Origin: Nocardia shimofusensis NBRC 100134
Lineage (GTDB): Bacteria; Actinomycetota; Actinomycetes; Mycobacteriales; Mycobacteriaceae
DNA length: 64,000 nt
Direction of reading: 5' to 3'
NCBI RefSeq assembly: GCF_001613125.1
Contig: NZ_BDBT01000004.1
Location: 289,698-353,697 of the forward strand
Both the position numbers and the translations under genes were made by a program. Below are positions 27,594 through 35,207 of the stretch, piece after piece (the stretch's first letter is position 1; the number at the start of each line of letters is the position of its first letter). The notes below the pieces were generated by a model that had not been told where the DNA came from, ran no database searches, and worked only from the letters and a program-made list of their open reading frames with translations.

Positions 27594-28396
27594 AGGCGAC
27601 ATCCGTGTACATCGACTACCGCACCGAAGGCCGCGTAGCCACCATCACCCTCAACCGCCCCGAGGCGGCGAACGCCCAGAACATGGCCCTGCTCGACGAA
27701 CTCGACGCCGCCTGGACCCGCGCCGCCACCGACGACGAGGTCGTGGTGATAGTCCTGGCCGCCGCGGGCAAACACTTCTCCGCGGGTCACGACCTCAAAG
27801 ACCGGCCCGCCGACGCCCCCGAGAAGATCACCCTCGACTTCGTCTACGCCGCCGAATCCCGCCGTTACCTCGAATACAGCCTCCGCTGGCGCAATATCCC
27901 CAAACCCACCATCGCCGCCGTCCAAGGCCGCTGCATAGCCGGCGCCCTGCTCCTGTGCTGGCCTTGCGACCTCATCATCGCCGCCGACAACGCCCGATTC
28001 TCCGACCCCGTAGTCCTGATGGGCATCGGTGGCGTCGAATACCACGGCCACACCTGGGAACTCGGCCCTCGCAAGGCGAAGGAGATCCTCTTCACCGGCC
28101 GCTCGATCACCGCCGAGGAAGCTCTGCACACCGGCATGGTCAACCGCGTGGTTCCGTTGAACAGCCTCGCCACCGAGACCGCCGAACTGGCCGCCCAGAT
28201 CGCCCGGATGCCGCCCTTCGGCCTCCGCCAGGCCAAGCGCGCCGTCAACCAGACCCTCGACATCCAAGGCTTCTACGCCGCCATCCAATCGGTTTTCGAC
28301 ACCCATCAGACCGGCCATGGAAACGCGTTGAGCCACACCGGATATCCCATCCTCACCGACATGAGCAGCGTGAAGAGCCACCACAGCGAGAAGTAG
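27590..28396 (+). CDS. Enoyl-CoA hydratase/isomerase family protein
   Basis: A 268-residue crotonase-fold protein. It has the oxyanion-hole segments AAAGKHFSAGHDLKD (about 54-68) and AAVQGRCIAGALLLCWPCDLIIAADNARFSDP (about 105-136), and LGPRKAKEILFTGRSITAEEA. The usual catalytic Glu region reads GIGGVEYHGHTWELGPR, so activity probably rests on one of these Glu residues. Expected to hydrate the enoyl-CoA made by the adjacent dehydrogenase pair. Last gene of the mce operon. GTG 27590 overlaps the dehydrogenase stop; GTG 27605 is an alternative. Confidence 0.9.
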   Translation: MKATSVYIDYRTEGRVATITLNRPEAANAQNMALLDELDAAWTRAATDDEVVVIVLAAAGKHFSAGHDLKDRPADAPEKITLDFVYAAESRRYLEYSLRWRNIPKPTIAAVQGRCIAGALLLCWPCDLIIAADNARFSDPVVLMGIGGVEYHGHTWELGPRKAKEILFTGRSITAEEALHTGMVNRVVPLNSLATETAELAAQIARMPPFGLRQAKRAVNQTLDIQGFYAAIQSVFDTHQTGHGNALSHTGYPILTDMSSVKSHHSEK

Positions 28397-28489
28397 TCGC
28401 GCGGCGGGAGAGCGCACGGACGGGCGCGGGATGTCGAGCCAACCGGTTGTCGGCACCCGGCGCTCCCTGCTGGTTCATCCTTTTCTGAA

Positions 28490-28505
28490 TACAGAGAAAT
28501 CTGTA
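28490..28505. promoter_or_regulatory. Candidate CmtR-type operator overlapping a -10 element
   Basis: TACAGA-GAAA-TCTGTA is a perfect 6-bp inverted repeat 10 bases before the start of the ArsR-type regulator. TACAGT at 28504-28509 would fit a -10 box for a leaderless transcript starting near the ATG at 28516, and no ribosome site is visible. Binding here would block the promoter, as expected for autoregulation. Confidence 0.55.
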
Positions 28506-28515
28506 CAGTGGCGGC

Positions 28516-28851
28516 ATGGAGACCTTGCCGGTGCCGCACACCGATGCCCTGGCGCGGTTCGGGCACGCGCTGTCCGACCCGACCCGCACCCGGATCCTGC
28601 TCAACCTGCGCAGCGCGCCGTCCTATCCCTCGGAGTTGGCCGATCGCATCGGCGTCTCGCGTCAGATCCTGTCCAACCATCTGGCCTGTCTGCGCGGGTG
28701 TGGGCTGGTCGTCACGGCGCCGGAAGGTCGGCGCACCCGCTACGAACTGGCCGATGCCAGGATCGGGCGGGCGCTCGACGACCTGCTCGGGCTGGTGCTC
28801 TCCGTGGATCCGGCCTGCTGCCCGGACGCCGAACCGGATGGGTGTTGCTGA
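28516..28851 (+). CDS. cmtR: ArsR-family metal sensor, CmtR-like
   Basis: A 111-residue winged-helix repressor (ALSDPTRTRILLNLRSAPSYPSELADRIGVSRQILSNHLACLRGCGLVVT). The recognition helix carries NHLACLRGCG, matching the two Cys (57 and 61) of mycobacterial CmtR that bind Cd(II)/Pb(II) with a third Cys near the C terminus. Here the tail has CC and CC pairs (DPACCPDAEPDGCC), more thiols than CmtR itself. Overlaps the efflux gene by one base (TGATG), a standard sensor-transporter arrangement. Confidence 0.88.
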   Translation: METLPVPHTDALARFGHALSDPTRTRILLNLRSAPSYPSELADRIGVSRQILSNHLACLRGCGLVVTAPEGRRTRYELADARIGRALDDLLGLVLSVDPACCPDAEPDGCC

Positions 28852-29567
28852 TGGCCTCGCCCGGCCTGCCCCGGAAGAGTCGCGCCGACCCCGACCCGGC
28901 CCGCAAGGCGCTGCTGGCGCGGCGGATTCGCCTGCTCGTCGCCGCGACCATCTCCTACAACGTGCTCGAGGCGATCATCGCCCTGACCGAGGGCGCACGG
29001 GTGTCTTCCTCCGCGCTGATCGGTTTCGGCCTGGACTCGGTGATCGAGGTTTCCTCCGCCGCCGCGGTCGCCTGGCAGTTCGCCGGGCGCGATCCGGAGA
29101 AGCGGGAGAAGATCGCCCTGCGCATCATCGCCTTCTCATTCTTCGCCCTCGCGCTCTATGTCACCGTCGACTCGGTCCGAGCCCTGCTCGGAATCGGCGA
29201 AGCCCGACACTCCGCGATCGGCATCGCGCTCGCCGCCGCCAGCCTGGTCGTCATGCCCATCCTGTCCGCGGCTCAGCGCCGCGCCGGACGCGAACTCGGA
29301 TCAGCATCGGCGGTGGCCGATTCCAAGCAGACGCTGCTGTGCGCGTACTTGTCCGGCGTGCTGCTCGCCGGGCTGCTGCTCAACAGCCTGTTCGGCTGGT
29401 CGTGGGCCGACCCGATCGCCGCGCTGGTGATCGCGGCGTTCGCGGTCAGGGAAGGTCGCGAAGCATGGAAGGGCGAGACCTGCTGCGCCACGTCGCCGAT
29501 CGTGCGCACCAACCAGGTCGAGGCCCGCGCGACCGATGGCTGCCGTGATACGAGGAAGGACCACTGA
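28851..29567 (+). CDS. Cation transporter (CDF-like efflux protein)
   Basis: A 238-residue inner-membrane protein with about six membrane helices of the cation-efflux type (LLVAATISYNVLEAIIALTEG, IGFGLDSVIEVSSAAAVAWQF, DSKQTLLCAYLSGVLLAGLLLNSLFGWSWADPIAALVIAAFAVREG). The GxxxDSxxE and ADP motifs on helices 2 and 5 are the likely metal site. It lacks the cytoplasmic C-terminal domain of classical CDFs and ends in a short tail with CC. Operon with the CmtR-like sensor, so it probably exports Cd, Pb or Zn. Confidence 0.85.
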   Translation: MASPGLPRKSRADPDPARKALLARRIRLLVAATISYNVLEAIIALTEGARVSSSALIGFGLDSVIEVSSAAAVAWQFAGRDPEKREKIALRIIAFSFFALALYVTVDSVRALLGIGEARHSAIGIALAAASLVVMPILSAAQRRAGRELGSASAVADSKQTLLCAYLSGVLLAGLLLNSLFGWSWADPIAALVIAAFAVREGREAWKGETCCATSPIVRTNQVEARATDGCRDTRKDH

Positions 29568-29725
29568 TGTCCCGCATCCCTGCCCCCGCACGCGCCGGCT
29601 ACCACCAGGAAATGCGTCCTCCGGAACCGTGCGCCCGTCGATCACGCCGATCGCGTCCCGCCGACCAGGACGGTCCCACGGCTGGGCGCTCCCGCTGCGA
29701 TTCGAGCGAGGGCGCTCGACTGTAG
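29567..29725 (+). CDS. Small open reading frame of uncertain status, possibly a gene remnant
   Basis: A 52-codon frame (starts MSRIPAPARAGYHQEM) beginning within the stop codon of the efflux gene and preceded by a strong ribosome site, GAGGAAGGACCACTG. The strong coupling suggests that a real gene starts here, but the rest is Arg/Ser/Pro-rich without recognisable domain. It may be the truncated 5' end of a third operon gene, lost when the downstream ATPase gene arrived. Confidence 0.35.
   Translation: MSRIPAPARAGYHQEMRPPEPCARRSRRSRPADQDGPTAGRSRCDSSEGARL
29702..29719. terminator. Stem-loop downstream of the efflux operon
   Basis: TCGAGCG (29702-29708) pairs with CGCTCGA (29713-29719) around AGGG. 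Plausible terminator at the end of the metal-efflux operon, just inside the 3' end of the uncertain small frame. Confidence 0.4.
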
Positions 29726-29774
29726 GCGCGGTGCGCGCGTCGGGCATGCAGTCGCTCTGACCCCAGGGAATGGC

Positions 29775-29813
29775 TTTGTATAGGTACAGTTATAAAAACT
29801 GTACCTATACAAA
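29775..29813. promoter_or_regulatory. 39-bp perfect inverted repeat in front of the AAA-nuclease gene
   Basis: TTTGTATAGGTACAGTT (29775-29791) is perfectly complementary to 29797-29813, with a 5-base centre ATAAA. It is strikingly AT-rich for this genome and ends 13 bases before the ATG at 29827. Either a large operator covering the promoter or a stable mRNA hairpin next to the ribosome site. Confidence 0.7.
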
Positions 29814-29826
29814 TCGATGGAGCCGC

Positions 29827-31293
29827 ATGGATAAGCCTCTGGACATGTTCGACCGGGACTACGAGTGGGCGGCCCTGTCGCGATTCGTTTCCGACAGCCA
29901 AGTCGGTGCCACCCTGGGTGTCGTGTCCGGTCGGCGCCGGCAGGGCAAGACGTTTCTGCTCGAGGCAGTATGCCGGGCAGCGGGAGGCTTCTACTTCGGC
30001 GCGACCGAGGCGACCGATGTCGAGTCGTTGCGCCGGATCAGTGCTGCGTTGACCGACCATATCCGTCCGGCGAGTCCGTTCCACTTCGCGCACTGGTCGG
30101 AGGTCATCGACACGCTGCTCGGATTGGGCAGCGCCGGGCCCGTCCCGGTGGTGATAGACGAGTTCCCGTATCTGGCCAAGGCCAACCCGGAGCTGCCCTC
30201 CATCATTCAGGAAGCCTTCCGTCCGCTTCGCGAACAGCGGGCGACGTCCCGGACCCGATTGTTGTTGTGCGGGTCCGCGTTGTCGTTCATGAGCAGACTG
30301 CTGTCGGGCAGCGCGCCCTTGCGGGGCCGGGCAGGGTTGGAACTACTGGTGCGACCGCTCGACTTCCGTCTGGCCGCCGAGTTCTGGGGTATCGCCGATC
30401 CGCAGCTGGCAGTCCAAGTGAATGCGATCGTCGGTGGTACTCCGGCATACCGCCGGGAGTTTGCCCGGGGTGACGTTCCTGCCGATGCGGCCGACTTCGA
30501 CTCATGGGTCGAACGCACGGTGTTGAATCCGGAGACCCCGCTGTTTCGCGAGCCGCGCTATCTGCTGGCCGAAGAACCGGACCTCCGAGACACGGCCCTG
30601 TATCTATCGGTACTCGCCGCGGTTGCGGACGGTAACGCGACGCGCGGTGGCATTGCAGGCTACCTCGAACGCAAGGCCACCGATCTCGCCCATCCCATCA
30701 CCGTGCTCGAAGACGTGGGACTGCTGCACCGGGACGCCGATGTGTTCCGGCAGAACCGTTCGGCATATCGCATCGCCGAGCCGCTGATCGGCTTCTACCA
30801 CGCGATCATGCGACCGGTGTGGGATCAGCTGGAGCGCCCCGGCAGTGCGCATCGGGTGTGGCAGGCCAGCAGGCGCAGGTTCGCCAGCAATGTGCTCGGC
30901 CCGCACTTCGAGCAGATCTGCCGCGAATGGTCGCTGCACCACGCCGACCCGGATATCTTCGGTGGACTGCCGGCGCGAGTCGGACACGGCGTCGTCCACG
31001 ACACCACTGCCCGGGTCGCTCACGAAATCGATGTCGCGGTCGTCGGTCTCGCCGATGCGGGCAAACCTCCACTGCTGGCCATCGGCGAAGCGAAATGGAA
31101 CGACACCATCGGCCGAGCCCACATCGACCGACTTCGGCACCTCCGAAGCCTCATCGCCCGCGCCGGCCGCTACGACACCAGTGGTACTCGGCTGATTCTG
31201 TTCAGTAGTGCCGGATTCAACGACAACGCACGCAATGCCGCCGCGTCGTCATCCGACATCACACTGATCGGACTGTCGGACCTGTACGGGTAG
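29827..31293 (+). CDS. AAA ATPase (archaeal-ATPase type) fused to a DUF234/PD-(D/E)XK-like domain
   Basis: A 488-residue protein. The N-terminal P-loop ATPase of the 'archaeal ATPase' family has Walker A SGRRRQGKT (K41, T42) and Walker B VPVVIDEF (D111, E112), with sensor-like LLLCGSALSFM. A winged-helix region follows (GGIAGYLERKATDLAHPITVLEDVGLL), then a DUF234-type C terminus. The C terminus holds D402 (HEIDVAVV) and E421-x-K423 (AIGEAKW), the arrangement of a PD-(D/E)XK nuclease core. Function is not established for the family; DNA transaction, defence or selfish behaviour are possibilities. ATG 29827 follows GGAG. It stands alone with a large palindrome in front and is lower in GC than its neighbours, suggesting transfer. 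Confidence 0.85.
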   Translation: MDKPLDMFDRDYEWAALSRFVSDSQVGATLGVVSGRRRQGKTFLLEAVCRAAGGFYFGATEATDVESLRRISAALTDHIRPASPFHFAHWSEVIDTLLGLGSAGPVPVVIDEFPYLAKANPELPSIIQEAFRPLREQRATSRTRLLLCGSALSFMSRLLSGSAPLRGRAGLELLVRPLDFRLAAEFWGIADPQLAVQVNAIVGGTPAYRREFARGDVPADAADFDSWVERTVLNPETPLFREPRYLLAEEPDLRDTALYLSVLAAVADGNATRGGIAGYLERKATDLAHPITVLEDVGLLHRDADVFRQNRSAYRIAEPLIGFYHAIMRPVWDQLERPGSAHRVWQASRRRFASNVLGPHFEQICREWSLHHADPDIFGGLPARVGHGVVHDTTARVAHEIDVAVVGLADAGKPPLLAIGEAKWNDTIGRAHIDRLRHLRSLIARAGRYDTSGTRLILFSSAGFNDNARNAAASSSDITLIGLSDLYG

Positions 31294-31471
31294 TCCGCCG
31301 GAATGGCCGACTCTTTGCTCGAAGTGAGCGTTTCATGCGGACTGGGATCTGGGAAATCTCATCGACGCGCGGGGTGAACCACCGTCCCGTCTCGAACGAC
31401 TTCTCCGGAAGAGGTTTGAGAAACGTGTGCTACGTCTGCGGGGAAGCTCATGTCGAGCCGAATGCTGTGGT

Positions 31472-32023
31472 TCAGCCGGCGGACGCACTTCGCGGACTGC
31501 CACTGATTCCGGCAGTGTGCCGGAGTTGAGCCAGGAAGTCGGCTCGGTCGTCGCCGCCGACCAGGTAATGCGCGACCGCCAACCGTACGATCGCGCCGGC
31601 GATGATTCGCCTGTCATCCTGCGGCACAAGCGGCTCGATCACTTCACGCATGACGGGCACGACGCGCGCGATCTCCTGGAGTACATAATCCGGCTCGACC
31701 TCGACGACGCGACTCAACGAGTACGAGTCCTGGAAGTCGACGATGAACCGCAGGACCGCGTCGAGCCGTTCCGCGCCATCGAGGCCTTCGATCGCGGCCC
31801 GCACGCGCTTTTCGATATTGCGTTGCTCGTATTCGCCGAACGCGGCCAGCAGGTCCTGCTTGGAGGAGAACAGCCGATACAGCGTCGGGCGGGAAACTTT
31901 CGCCGCCGCCGCGACATCGGAGAGGTTCAGCTTCCCGTAGCCCCTGCGTCCGAGCACCTCGAAGGTCGCCCGCAGGATCCGCGTGCGCGTGTCGTTGCCG
32001 TCCCGCTCGGAAATCGAGTCCAC
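31472..32023 (-). CDS. TetR-family transcriptional regulator
   Basis: A 183-residue TetR/AcrR-type repressor. The helix-turn-helix lies at about 14-58 (TRTRILRATFEVLGRRGYGKLNLSDVAAAAKVSRPTLYRLFSSKQDLLAAF) and is followed by a helical ligand domain (AGAIVRLAVAHYLVGGDDRADFLAQLR). The GTG at 32023 is chosen because it places the helix-turn-helix at the usual distance; the frame is open for 300 further codons antisense to the P450. Divergent from the P450 gene with an inverted repeat between them. Confidence 0.88.
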   Translation of the reverse strand: MDSISERDGNDTRTRILRATFEVLGRRGYGKLNLSDVAAAAKVSRPTLYRLFSSKQDLLAAFGEYEQRNIEKRVRAAIEGLDGAERLDAVLRFIVDFQDSYSLSRVVEVEPDYVLQEIARVVPVMREVIEPLVPQDDRRIIAGAIVRLAVAHYLVGGDDRADFLAQLRHTAGISGSPRSASAG

Positions 32024-32033
32024 TTGACAACCT

Positions 32034-32048
32034 TTACATAGAGTGTAA
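32034..32048. promoter_or_regulatory. Candidate TetR operator
   Basis: TTACA-TAGAG-TGTAA is a perfect 5-bp inverted repeat in the TetR/P450 intergenic region, 11 bases upstream of the TetR start. A further TGTAA half-site follows at about 32053. Position supports repression of both genes by the adjacent TetR protein. Confidence 0.5.
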
Positions 32049-32152
32049 GAAGTGTAACGCTTTGAGGGGTTGGGCGTTTCCCGTCTCGTCAGCAGGCGGA
32101 CCTCGGATTCCGCGCGCGGGCAACGGTCGGCCGATCGAGAAAGAGGCACTTC

Positions 32153-33376
32153 ATGACCGACTCCCTCGTCTCCCACGACGCCATCGATTTCGACCCGTTC
32201 GCCGCGGCCTTCCACGACGATCCGCAACGGATATACCGTAGGCTCCGCGACTCCGCACCCGTCTATCACAACCCCCGCTACGGATTCTGGGCTTTGTCGC
32301 GGCACGCAGACGTGGTGCCGGCGATGAAGGACTTCGAGACCTACTCCTCCGGGCGCGGAGTCACCCTCGAGCAGGTGCTCGCGCCGGAACCGCCCGAACA
32401 GCAGATCCCGATGATCATCATGATGGACCCGCCCGAGCACACCCGGATGCGGAAGCTGGTCAGCGCGGTGTTCACCCCGCGCGCCATCGCCGCTCTCGAG
32501 CCGATGATCCGGGAGGCCATCGCAGGTTTCGTCGAGCGGCTGGACCCGGAGCGTTTCGACGTGGTCGCCGACTTCTCCTCGCTGTTCCCGATCGAGGTGA
32601 TCACCACCATGCTCGGTGTGCCGAAGGAAGACCGGCAGCAGCTGCGGGAATGGCTCTCGATCCCGCTGCAACGCGCCGAAGGGCAGGTGGGAATCGACGA
32701 GGACGCGCGCCGCGCGGTCCAATCCTCCACCGCGTACTACACGCGGCTGGTCGCCGAACGTCGCGTCCGTCCGCGCGAGGACATGATCAGCCGGCTGCTC
32801 GCGGTCGAAGTCGATCGCGCGGACGGCAGCATCACCCGGCTCACCGAGAAGGAAGTGCTCGGCTTCGCCGCGCTGCTGGCAGGCGCGGGCGCGGAAACCG
32901 TCGCCAAACTCCTCGGCACGGCAGCGGTGATCTTCGCCGACCACCCCCAGCAGTGGCGGGCACTGCGCGCGGACCGCTCACTCATCCCCGGCGCGGTCGA
33001 GGAACTGCTGCGTTACGAGGGTCCGGTGCAGTACGACGTGCGCTACACCCGGCGTGAGGTCACCCTGCGCGGCCGCACGATCCCGGTCCACAGTCCTGTT
33101 CTCATGCTGCTCGCCTCGGCGACCCGTGACCCCGACGCCTTCCCCGACGCCGACCGCTTCGACATCACCCGTCCGTTCACCGGCAACAATCTCGGTCTCG
33201 GCTATGGCATCCATCGATGCCTGGGCGCCGCCCTGGCGCGTCTGGAAAGCCACATCGCCCTCGATGCCATGCTCGACTTCATGCCCGAATACGAACTGGA
33301 TCGGCAGGGTCTGCGCCGTGCCCGCGAGACCAGCGTCGCGGGCTGGACCGAGGTGCCTGTGCGGGTCACTCGCTAG
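32153..33376 (+). CDS. Cytochrome P450
   Basis: A 407-residue soluble bacterial P450 monooxygenase. The I-helix is LLAGAGAETVAKLLG (Glu-Thr pair), the ExxR motif EELLR, and the heme loop LGLGYGIHRCLGAALARLE with the Cys ligand near residue 352. It needs an external ferredoxin and reductase; none is adjacent, but the NuoF-like/ferredoxin operon at 42.7-44.3 kb or the ferredoxin at 50054 could serve. Divergent from its presumed TetR regulator and followed by a convergent MFS exporter. Substrate unknown. Confidence 0.94.
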   Translation: MTDSLVSHDAIDFDPFAAAFHDDPQRIYRRLRDSAPVYHNPRYGFWALSRHADVVPAMKDFETYSSGRGVTLEQVLAPEPPEQQIPMIIMMDPPEHTRMRKLVSAVFTPRAIAALEPMIREAIAGFVERLDPERFDVVADFSSLFPIEVITTMLGVPKEDRQQLREWLSIPLQRAEGQVGIDEDARRAVQSSTAYYTRLVAERRVRPREDMISRLLAVEVDRADGSITRLTEKEVLGFAALLAGAGAETVAKLLGTAAVIFADHPQQWRALRADRSLIPGAVEELLRYEGPVQYDVRYTRREVTLRGRTIPVHSPVLMLLASATRDPDAFPDADRFDITRPFTGNNLGLGYGIHRCLGAALARLESHIALDAMLDFMPEYELDRQGLRRARETSVAGWTEVPVRVTR

Positions 33377-33381
33377 GTTGC

Positions 33382-33406
33382 CGACCAGGCGCGGTCGGCC
33401 TGGTCG
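33382..33406. terminator. Bidirectional stem-loop between P450 and MFS genes
   Basis: CGACCAGGC (33382-33390) pairs with GCCTGGTCG (33398-33406) around a 7-base loop, 5 bases past the P450 stop and between convergent genes. Confidence 0.65.
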
Positions 33407-33457
33407 ATCGCGGAAACCCTTCCATCGCCACTGAGCGCGGCGTGCGGCCCGAGCGAA

Positions 33458-34732
33458 TCATCCTTCTGGACCGACGCCTTCCCCGGCGGCCCGGCCGCGC
33501 CGCAGCGCGCGGGGAAGCGTCACGGCCACCGCGACGGTGGCGACGAGCCCGCCCACGCCCGCGATGACGAGGGTGACGGGCGCCGAGGTGACGTCGAGCA
33601 GCAGCCCGCCGCCCACATAGGACAGTCCGGCGGCCACACCGACCGCACCGTACAGATTGCCGAAGACCCGGCCCAGCATCCGGGCCGGGACAGTGCGTTG
33701 GAGCAGCGTGTTGGTCGCCACGTCCATCGCCGCGATCCCGATGCCGCGTACCGCCTGCAGGGTGAAGGCTGCGGCGACCGCCCATGCCAGGCCGGTCAGC
33801 AAGTTGCCCAGGCTGCTCACCGCGAACCCGAGGAGCAGCAGGACTACCGTCGAACCGCGCATGCCGTAGCGCGCGAGCAGCGCGTAGCCGACCAGCAGTC
33901 CGATTCCGACCGCACTCAACAACAGCCCGACGGCCGAGTCACCCGCGTCGAAGGTGTTCTTGGCCAGCAGCACCAGCGCCACGTCGTCGATTCCGTTGAA
34001 AGCCACCACGACGCAAAACCCCATCGCAATCACCCGGACCGCCGAGACCGACCAGATGTAGCCCATGCCCTCCTTGGCGTCGGTCAGCAGAGAGGTGGAC
34101 TCGCGCTCCTCGCGGACCGAGGGCAACGGCCGCAGTCCGAGCAGAATGAGCGCGGAAAACCCGTAGGCCGCCGCCGCACCGAAGAGTACGCCCTGGAGCC
34201 CGAGGAACGGCAACAGCGCGGCGGCCAGCAACGGGCCGACAGCCTCGGCTCCGTTGGCGCCGAACCCGATGCTGGAATTCGCCGACTCCAGGTCACGTCC
34301 GCGCACCAGGGCGGGCACAGCCGCCCGCGAGGTCGGCATGAACACCTGGCCGCCGGTCGCCCGTGCTGCCACCAAGACCAGCAGCAGGGGGAGTTGCGGC
34401 ATCGACAGGGTGATCGTCAGCAGCGTGGCGCCCTGAACGAGTTCGCAGACGATCATCACCCGCCTGAGGTCGAAGCGGTCACTGATCGCCCCGGTGATCG
34501 GCCCGAGCAGGGCCGGGATGAAGTCCCCGACCAGCAGCAGGACCGCGACCGCTATCGCCTGACCGGTGGAGTCGGCGACGAACAGCATCAGCGCGACCAG
34601 GCTGACTGCCTCGCCCGTGTAGGACACGGTCCGCGAGAGGAAAAGCGCGCGGAAAGGCGCGTTCGTCGCGAGGAGGCGCAATCCTCCCGTTGGCTTCTCT
34701 TCCGACTGTGAACCGACATCCGAGGTCGCCAT
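33458..34732 (-). CDS. Major facilitator superfamily transporter
   Basis: A 424-residue inner-membrane protein with about 12 membrane helices and the conserved loop after helix 2 (GPITGAISDRFDLRRVMIVCELVQG), typical of MFS exporters in the enterobactin/macrolide-efflux-like group (NAPFRALFLSRTVSYTGEAVSLVAL). Antiporter-driven export of a small molecule is likely. ATG 34732 is preceded by GAAGAG; the frame extends upstream without a better start. Substrate unknown. Confidence 0.9.
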   Translation of the reverse strand: MATSDVGSQSEEKPTGGLRLLATNAPFRALFLSRTVSYTGEAVSLVALMLFVADSTGQAIAVAVLLLVGDFIPALLGPITGAISDRFDLRRVMIVCELVQGATLLTITLSMPQLPLLLVLVAARATGGQVFMPTSRAAVPALVRGRDLESANSSIGFGANGAEAVGPLLAAALLPFLGLQGVLFGAAAAYGFSALILLGLRPLPSVREERESTSLLTDAKEGMGYIWSVSAVRVIAMGFCVVVAFNGIDDVALVLLAKNTFDAGDSAVGLLLSAVGIGLLVGYALLARYGMRGSTVVLLLLGFAVSSLGNLLTGLAWAVAAAFTLQAVRGIGIAAMDVATNTLLQRTVPARMLGRVFGNLYGAVGVAAGLSYVGGGLLLDVTSAPVTLVIAGVGGLVATVAVAVTLPRALRRGRAAGEGVGPEG

Positions 34733-35207
34733 GTGCTCTTCTCTATTGCCTGGATTCGTCGTGAGCGTGTGCGATCGTTGCACAGGCGAAAGCCGGTTTC
34801 GACACCTTTTCCGGCGACGGCCGCGGTCGCCGAGTCGAGGAGGGGCGCTCGCCAGGTTGCCGACCAGACCGTCGCGGCGAGGGCCGGTGTAACGAATGAT
34901 GCCCATTCCCAACGCATTGCTTTGCCTGGCTGTCCGACGCCACAACAGGTGTTGATCCGTCGGTCGGTGCCGAAGTCATTTCCAATCCTCGACCGTGGAA
35001 ATCGGTGATCGGTCACAATTCTCGCCGGGCTGGTGAATTTCCTGTGTCCCGTCATCGGACCGCCGCTCGATTCATCGTGATCAGCACGGCCTGAACGCTT
35101 TCGGGCGAATCGTCGATCAATCGGATTTAGCGTCATCGGCGGTTCTCAGGTGCGGATGGATTCCCCACTACGGGGAACCGAAACACCTGTTTGCGGGAAG
35201 GAAACCG
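34733..35207. other. Divergent intergenic region, MFS transporter / secreted lipase
   Basis: 475 bases without a convincing gene. It must contain the promoters of both flanking genes. The only clear structure is the nested inverted repeat at 35147-35189 in the lipase leader. Confidence 0.5.
35147..35189 (+). promoter_or_regulatory. Nested hairpins in the 5' leader of the lipase gene
   Basis: An inner stem TTCCCC (35161-35166) / GGGGAA (35172-35177) is enclosed by CAGGTG (35147-35152) / CACCTG (35184-35189). It ends about 8 bases before the ribosome site GGGAAGGAAA. It could be an operator or a structure affecting translation. Confidence 0.4.

Noticed and set aside
28440..28449. CAACCGGTTG palindrome after the enoyl-CoA hydratase gene
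   Set aside because: Ten bases only, not positioned at a promoter or as a stem-loop with a loop; likely chance.
29690..29740. Possible tRNA 3' half (sequence resembling a T-arm)
   Set aside because: The GATTCGAGC element is part of a simple 7-bp hairpin; no acceptor or anticodon arm can be folded.
34743..34985. 80-codon minus-strand frame upstream of the MFS gene
   Set aside because: No ribosome site, no recognisable composition, and it lies in the promoter region of two real genes.
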